DNA of 52,362 nt from Parageobacillus thermantarcticus (GTDB lineage Bacteria > Bacillota > Bacilli > Bacillales > Anoxybacillaceae), in the NCBI RefSeq assembly GCF_900111865.1, contig NZ_FOJS01000021.1, forward strand, positions 1-52,362. The letters run 5' to 3'. Shown here piece after piece: positions 48,250 through 52,362 of the stretch. The first letter of the stretch is position 1. Each line of letters starts with the position of its first letter. Below the pieces are notes generated by a model, which saw only the letters and a program-made list of their open reading frames with translations, was not told the origin of the DNA and made no database searches. The position numbers were made by a program, and so were the translations under genes.

Positions 48250-49248
48250 TTACTTCTTTAAGTCAAGGATAAGTTGTTCCATTAAAAGTTGCACGCTCAT
48301 ATTGGTTGTATTTAAACGCGCTTTTGCACGCAAAATCATTTCCATGCTTTTTACAATCTGTCGTTGAGAACAAGAAAGAGACCATTGTCGCAAATCATCA
48401 AGACGATCACGATAAATGATCTTGTCAACCTGTCCTAATTGAATATGCAGCATATCTTTATATATATACAAAAGCAAATCTAATCCTAAATCGATTTGTT
48501 CCTTTTCTTGAAAATGAGGCAGCCATTGATCATGAATAAAAAAAAGTGCCTGCAAATCATTTTTCTTTAACGTTTCATATAATTGTAACACTATTTTTCT
48601 CGCCTGCGCAAACCAATCATCTCGGCTTAATTTGAGCGCTTCTTCACGATTGTTTGTCACATGTGCAGCGAGGAAAGCAATATGAGGCGAAATTTGCTGT
48701 TCTTCTAAATAATTAGCAAGCAAAACTGGTGGGATTGGCTTAAACGAAAACACTTGGCAACGGGAAATGATCGTTTCCAACATGCGGTGATATTGTTCCG
48801 TAATCAATATCGCTACCGTTCCTGGACGGGGTTCTTCTAAAAATTTTAACAAGCTATTCGCTGCGTTCGTTGTCATTTTGTCAGCATGCTCAATAATGTA
48901 TAGCTTTCGGTCTGACTCCACCGCCATTTTCGTAAACTCTTGCTGCAGCATTTCAATTTGCTCTTTTTTCACCGATTGCCCATCCGGTTCAATGACATGC
49001 ACATCCGGATGGTTTCCGGAATCGATTCTGCGGCAATTTCGGCAGTCATTGCAAGGATTTATTCCGGAACGATTCAAACAAAATAAGCTTTTTGCCAATA
49101 AAAGGCTCATTGCTTTTTTTCCCGTTCCGCGCTGTCCCTCAAACAAATAAGCATGAGAAATTCGCCCTTTTTCCAGACTTTTTGTAATCATTTTCACTAC
49201 TGCAGGTTGATATCGTTCAAACTGCTCCCATTTCATCGCCACGTTCAT
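48250..49248 (-). CDS. holB: DNA polymerase III delta' subunit
   Basis: Clamp-loader subunit. The 332-aa product has the AAA+ fold with P-loop-like LFEGQRGTGKKAMSLLLA near residue 38, a zinc module with four Cys (CLNRSG...CNDCRNC) and HADKMTTNAANSLLKFLEEP (sensor region). The SRC motif is in ETIISRCQVF. The ATG at 49248, 8 nt after AGGAT, is preferred; a GTG precedes it and another GTG follows. Normally darA and yaaR lie between tmk and holB; here only about 75 nt separate them. Confidence 0.95.
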   Translation of the reverse strand: MNVAMKWEQFERYQPAVVKMITKSLEKGRISHAYLFEGQRGTGKKAMSLLLAKSLFCLNRSGINPCNDCRNCRRIDSGNHPDVHVIEPDGQSVKKEQIEMLQQEFTKMAVESDRKLYIIEHADKMTTNAANSLLKFLEEPRPGTVAILITEQYHRMLETIISRCQVFSFKPIPPVLLANYLEEQQISPHIAFLAAHVTNNREEALKLSRDDWFAQARKIVLQLYETLKKNDLQALFFIHDQWLPHFQEKEQIDLGLDLLLYIYKDMLHIQLGQVDKIIYRDRLDDLRQWSLSCSQRQIVKSMEMILRAKARLNTTNMSVQLLMEQLILDLKK

Positions 49249-49325
49249 CACTCGCTATCCTTTATATTTTTATTCTAGCATGCCTTGTTTTTTTCATCAT
49301 GTGTTGTTTCGTGGCAACGCTGCTG

Positions 49326-49958
49326 CTATCTTTCTTCGATTCGGTCCATCACCGCCGCTATCGTCATTGCAAACACTTCATCGACCGATTTGGAAGCATC
49401 AATAGTAACGATGCGGTCAGAAAACAGTTCTGCTAGCTTTAAATATCCTTCTCTTACCTTATAATGGAAAGACAAACTTTCCATATCAAGCCGATTCATT
49501 TCGCGTTGTTTATTTTTTTGAATTCTCTCTAATCCTATTTTAGGGTCAATATCAAAATAAATCGTCAGCGTTGGAAAATAGCCATCAATAGCAAATTGAT
49601 TAATTTGTAATATTTCATCAATCCCTAATTCTCTCGCAAATCCTTGATAAGCTAAAGAACTGTCGACAAATCGATCGCACAATACAATTTTGCCGGCTTT
49701 TACCGCGGGAATAATTTTTTCTAAAAGATGTTGCCTTCTCGCAGCGGCATAAAGTAGCGCTTCCGTACGTCCATCCATTTCCGTATGTGCTGGATTTAAA
49801 ATAATCGAACGAATTTCCTCGGCAATACGAACACCTCCCGGTTCTCTTGTCGCTAAAACGTCAAACCCTTTTTCTCGCAAAAACGATTCCACCATGGCAA
49901 TCATTGTCGTTTTTCCCGCTCCTTCCGGCCCCTCAAAAGAAAAAAAACGCCCTTTCAT
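49326..49958 (-). CDS. tmk: Thymidylate kinase
   Basis: Phosphorylates dTMP to dTDP. The 210-aa product has the P-loop [11 protein letters not shown] (8-18), the DR(F/Y) motif [14 protein letters not shown] near residue 93, TREPGG at the dTMP site, and a LID region around 140-150. AAGGGGG lies before the ATG. It is 14 nt after yaaO. Confidence 0.98.
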   Translation of the reverse strand: MKGRFFSFEGPEGAGKTTMIAMVESFLREKGFDVLATREPGGVRIAEEIRSIILNPAHTEMDGRTEALLYAAARRQHLLEKIIPAVKAGKIVLCDRFVDSSLAYQGFARELGIDEILQINQFAIDGYFPTLTIYFDIDPKIGLERIQKNKQREMNRLDMESLSFHYKVREGYLKLAELFSDRIVTIDASKSVDEVFAMTIAAVMDRIEER

Positions 49959-49972
49959 GCTTTATATCCCCC

Positions 49973-51412
49973 TTATTTTACTAGTGAACACACTTCTATT
50001 TGATTAGAAGATAAAAACTTTCCTCCTTGGAACCGCGCGTGATAACTTTTTAACTGTTTTATTTGTTCAATATGCTCTTTACTAATCCGTTCTCCTATAA
50101 ATAATAACGGCACTCCAGGCGGATAAGGCGTGATCGTTTCCGCAGCGATAAATCCTTCCGCCTTTTCTAAGTCAACCACTTTTTTCGGTAATGTTTCTAG
50201 TTCTTTATAGGAAATAGAACTTGTAGATGCCAAGAACGAGAAAGAACGGAATGAATTTATCACCTCTTCGCTATAGTTTAATCCATGAAATGCCCGCTTT
50301 ATCTTTTCGATCACTTCCTCTAAACGATCGACAACCGCAAGTGGATATACGAGTAAAACGTTAAACGGATCGGCAAGCTCCGCGAAAATTCCTTCTTTCT
50401 CTAAACGTTGCTGAAGCTCGTAACCAGACAACTTGCTTCTCGTTTGAACAACAATTTTCAATAAATCCGTTTTGACAAACGGATGTTGCGAATGAACGAC
50501 AGCAATCCCTTCTATCTCACTAAGAGCATCTTTCAACTGTTGAATTTGTTTAGAAATATCTTCTACATCTTTTCGCGTCAAACAGGCAAGGTAGCTTCTT
50601 GCCAAATCAAGTGAAGCCATGATCGGATAAGATGGGCTGCTTGACTGAAACACTTGTAAAAAATATTTTAGTTTTTCTTTGTCTATTAATGAACTATTTA
50701 CATGCAAATACGATCCCATCGTCATAGCCGGTAATGTCTTATGCGCTGACTGGACAACTACGTCCGCTCCGCACGCAACCGCTGTTTTCGGAAAAGGATC
50801 CCCGATAACAAAGTGAGCGCCATGCGCCTCATCGACAAGCACAGGAATACGATAGCGATGCGCGATGTTTACGACTTCCGTAAGATCAACCGCCATTCCA
50901 TAATAATTTGGATTAGTCAACACTAATGCTGCGGCATCTTGATGAAGCTCAATCGCCTGCTTCACTGTTTCATACGCTACATAAGAGGCGACACGGACGT
51001 TTTCATCGAGTTCTGGAGGGAGAAAAACAGGAGTAGCTCCGACTAATTGAAGCGCGTGCATAATCGATTTATGGCAATTCCGCTGCACGATTACCTTTTT
51101 CTTTTCTCCGCAAGCGGCAAAAATCATCGCTAAATTTCCAACAGTAGAGCCATTTACTAAAAAAAACGTTGCTTCTACATTATACAGCTTTGCTGCCAAC
51201 GATTGCGCCTCGGCGATGACCGATTCTGGATGATGGAGATCATCAAGACCGCTTAACTCTGTCGCATCTAGTTTTAATAACTGTTTATAATCATCTTTCG
51301 CTTCTATAGGAAATACTGTGCCATATTTGTGACCTGGTACGTGAAACGAAAATGGATGAATGGAATCATGCCGTTTTAAAGCGGTATATAAAGGAGTTTG
51401 CTGTTGATCCAT
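49973..51412 (-). CDS. yaaO: Orn/Lys/Arg decarboxylase family protein (YaaO)
   Basis: A PLP fold-type I decarboxylase-like enzyme of 479 aa. Landmarks are HPFSFHVPGHKYGT near residue 20, GSTVGNLAMIFAA, DEAHGAHF, and the PLP lysine in QSAHKTLPAMTMGSYLH near residue 225. C-terminal ITPYPPGVPLLFIGERI is typical of this short form without the wing domain. The substrate is not known; arginine decarboxylase SpeA is a paralogue in B. subtilis. No clear sigma-A promoter was found; an 11-bp inverted repeat lies in the leader. Confidence 0.93.
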   Translation of the reverse strand: MDQQQTPLYTALKRHDSIHPFSFHVPGHKYGTVFPIEAKDDYKQLLKLDATELSGLDDLHHPESVIAEAQSLAAKLYNVEATFFLVNGSTVGNLAMIFAACGEKKKVIVQRNCHKSIMHALQLVGATPVFLPPELDENVRVASYVAYETVKQAIELHQDAAALVLTNPNYYGMAVDLTEVVNIAHRYRIPVLVDEAHGAHFVIGDPFPKTAVACGADVVVQSAHKTLPAMTMGSYLHVNSSLIDKEKLKYFLQVFQSSSPSYPIMASLDLARSYLACLTRKDVEDISKQIQQLKDALSEIEGIAVVHSQHPFVKTDLLKIVVQTRSKLSGYELQQRLEKEGIFAELADPFNVLLVYPLAVVDRLEEVIEKIKRAFHGLNYSEEVINSFRSFSFLASTSSISYKELETLPKKVVDLEKAEGFIAAETITPYPPGVPLLFIGERISKEHIEQIKQLKSYHARFQGGKFLSSNQIEVCSLVK

Positions 51413-51442
51413 GAATGTCCCTCTTTCCTCTTTCTGTCCACA

Positions 51443-51486
51443 AATGATAATATCTTACCATAGATAACAAGATATATATTATCATT
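51443..51486. repeat. Inverted repeat upstream of yaaO
   Basis: Arms AATGATAATAT (51443-51453) and ATATTATCATT (51476-51486) are exact inverted copies with 22 nt between, and part of the centre can extend the pairing. It lies 31 nt upstream of the yaaO start. Nearby AACATG-TTGA-CATGTT (51547-51562) is a second palindrome. Confidence 0.65.
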
Positions 51487-51569
51487 AATCTGATTTGCCT
51501 TAAATAAAAACACATACGATTTCCTATGTCATTCCATATGAAAGTTGAACATGTCAACATGTTTATATA

Positions 51570-51597
51570 AATAAAACAGGTCCTATCGACAGGACCC
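51570..51597 (-). terminator. Terminator after gin
   Basis: Minus strand: perfect 6-bp stem GGTCCT/AGGACC with a 6-nt loop, then TGTTTTATTT. It starts at the gin stop codon. Confidence 0.75.
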
Positions 51598-51803
51598 TAT
51601 GAATATATTTTCGAAGATATAATTTTCCTTAATTGTTTTACGTAAAAACGATATTTCGGATCGGTCGTATCCGTTTGCACAATCTTCCTTTCACAGTCGA
51701 AACAAAGAAACTGATCATAAATTTTAATACCTTCTTGTTTTGGTTGCTCACAAACGATACATACATTTTCAATACTATCTTTATCCGTAATCGGCGCACC
51801 CAC
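51597..51803 (-). CDS. gin: Sigma-G inhibitor Gin (CsfB)
   Basis: Small zinc protein that blocks sigma-G (and sigma-E in the forespore) until engulfment is complete. The 68-aa product has CIVCEQPKQEGIKIYDQFLCFDCERKIV with two CxxC pairs, and DPKYRFYVKQLRKI at the end. A GTG at 51803 is chosen, with GGGAGG 8 nt upstream. The open frame reaches 51899 but would cross the promoter. A sigma-F promoter with every consensus base precedes it. Confidence 0.94.
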   Translation of the reverse strand: MGAPITDKDSIENVCIVCEQPKQEGIKIYDQFLCFDCERKIVQTDTTDPKYRFYVKQLRKIISSKIYS

Positions 51804-51823
51804 CTTCTCCACCTCCCACCTTT

Positions 51824-51853
51824 TATTTTTCCCACATTTATAAATTTGTATAC
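51824..51853 (-). promoter_or_regulatory. gin promoter, sigma-F (full consensus)
   Basis: Minus strand: -35 GTATA (51849-51853), 15-nt spacer, -10 GGGAAAAATA (51824-51833), matching GYATA-N15-GGnnAnAnTR at every defined position. B. subtilis csfB is sigma-F dependent. Confidence 0.9.
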
Positions 51854-51977
51854 TAATAAAATTAGAGATGTTTATCATTTTATAACACCATATGAACAAA
51901 AACAGATTAGGGAATGCACACTTTTACTGAAGTTTAATAGAGGGAAATGTGAGAAGTGGAGATATTTCTTTCTAAAT

Positions 51978-52021
51978 ATAAAAAACAGCTGATTAAGCGT
52001 AAAAGCTTAGCCAGCTGTTTT
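51978..52021 (-). terminator. rRNA operon terminator after 5S
   Basis: Outer 10-bp stem AAAACAGCTG/CAGCTGTTTT (52012-52021 with 51982-51991), extended after a wobble and one mismatch by TAAGC/GCTTA, then TTTTTTA on the minus strand. Confidence 0.92.
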
Positions 52022-52032
52022 CTATAACTATT

Positions 52033-52150
<118 letters not shown>

Positions 52151-52281
52151 AAGTATTTCTATTGGACAGATATTATTATATTTCAATCATTTCTTTTGTC
52201 AAGAGGGATTCGTTCCCTCAAAACTAGATAACCGTCCGTTCGGAAGAAACCGTTTCGCTAGGCGGTTTCCGTTTTTCCGCT
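52151..52281 (-). other. 23S-5S spacer of the rRNA operon
   Basis: About 130 nt of transcribed spacer with no tRNA. A short inverted repeat around GGAAACCG...CGGTTTC (52240-52275 region) is a likely 23S processing stem. Confidence 0.6.
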
Positions 52282-52362
52282 TGGTTAAGTCCTCGATCGA
52301 TTAGTATCCGTCAGCTCCACGTGTCGCCACGCTTCCACCTCGGACCTATCAACCTCGTCATC
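52282..52362 (-). rRNA. 23S rRNA, 3' end only (cut by the window edge)
   Basis: On the minus strand it reads through GCTGACGGATACTAATCGATC and ends near GGACTTAACC, the conserved 3' end of Bacillus 23S. The rest lies beyond the window. Confidence 0.94.

Overview
The window is core chromosome of a spore-forming, moderately AT-rich member of the Bacillaceae. Protein lengths, operon order and the 5' part of the 16S rRNA gene fit the Geobacillus/Parageobacillus group best; the genus is an inference from remembered sequences and was not searched. Gene order closely follows the region right of oriC in Bacillus subtilis, from csfB through lysS, flanked by two rRNA operons. Here the region is shown reversed: everything is on the minus strand except abrB, so transcription runs from high to low coordinates and the origin should lie beyond the right edge.

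Layout in transcription order (right to left). The 3' end of a 23S rRNA and a complete 5S rRNA with terminator (52.4-52.0 kb) are followed by gin, yaaO, tmk, holB, ricT, yabA, a tRNA/rRNA-modification pair (trmN6-like, rsmI) and divergent abrB (51.8-45.0 kb). Next come metG, tatD, the 3D-domain protein yabE, rnmV, rsmA, yabG, veg, sspF, ispE, purR-ridA, spoVG, glmU-prs and ctc-pth-fin-mfd (44.5-26.3 kb). Then spoVT, yabM, mazG, rqcP, yabP-yabQ-divIC, yabR, tRNA-Met/tRNA-Glu and spoIIE-yabS-yabT-tilS-hpt-ftsH (26.1-10.9 kb). The last stretch is coaX-hslO, cysK, the folate cluster pabB-pabA-pabC-folP-folB-folK, a small HTH gene, dusB and lysS. The window ends in the tandem promoters, leader and 5' end of a second 16S rRNA gene (0.5-0 kb).

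Two themes dominate. One is housekeeping: translation (lysS, metG, pth, rsmA, rsmI, tilS, dusB, rqcP, two tRNAs, rRNA), replication and repair (holB, tmk, yabA, mfd, tatD), and precursor synthesis (folate, PRPP, UDP-GlcNAc, isoprenoid, CoA, cysteine). The other is sporulation, with genes for every stage and promoter-like sequences that fit: sigma-H at spoVG, a Spo0A-type 21-nt-spacer promoter at spoIIE, two 0A boxes at abrB, sigma-F at gin and fin, sigma-G at spoVT and sspF, sigma-K at yabG, plus a sigma-B-like site at ctc. Both small sigma antagonists (Fin and Gin) are present.

No mobile element, CRISPR array, phage or defence gene was seen. The unusual points are local: folB appears to start at an ATC codon; several B. 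subtilis neighbours are missing (darA-yaaR, yazA, xpaC-yaaN, the PrsA-like yacD); a two-block inverted duplication overlaps the spoVG promoter; and there are several structured non-coding segments (16S leader, 19.56-19.86 kb, tatD-yabE gap, metG leader, yaaO leader). I found no clearly new multi-gene system.
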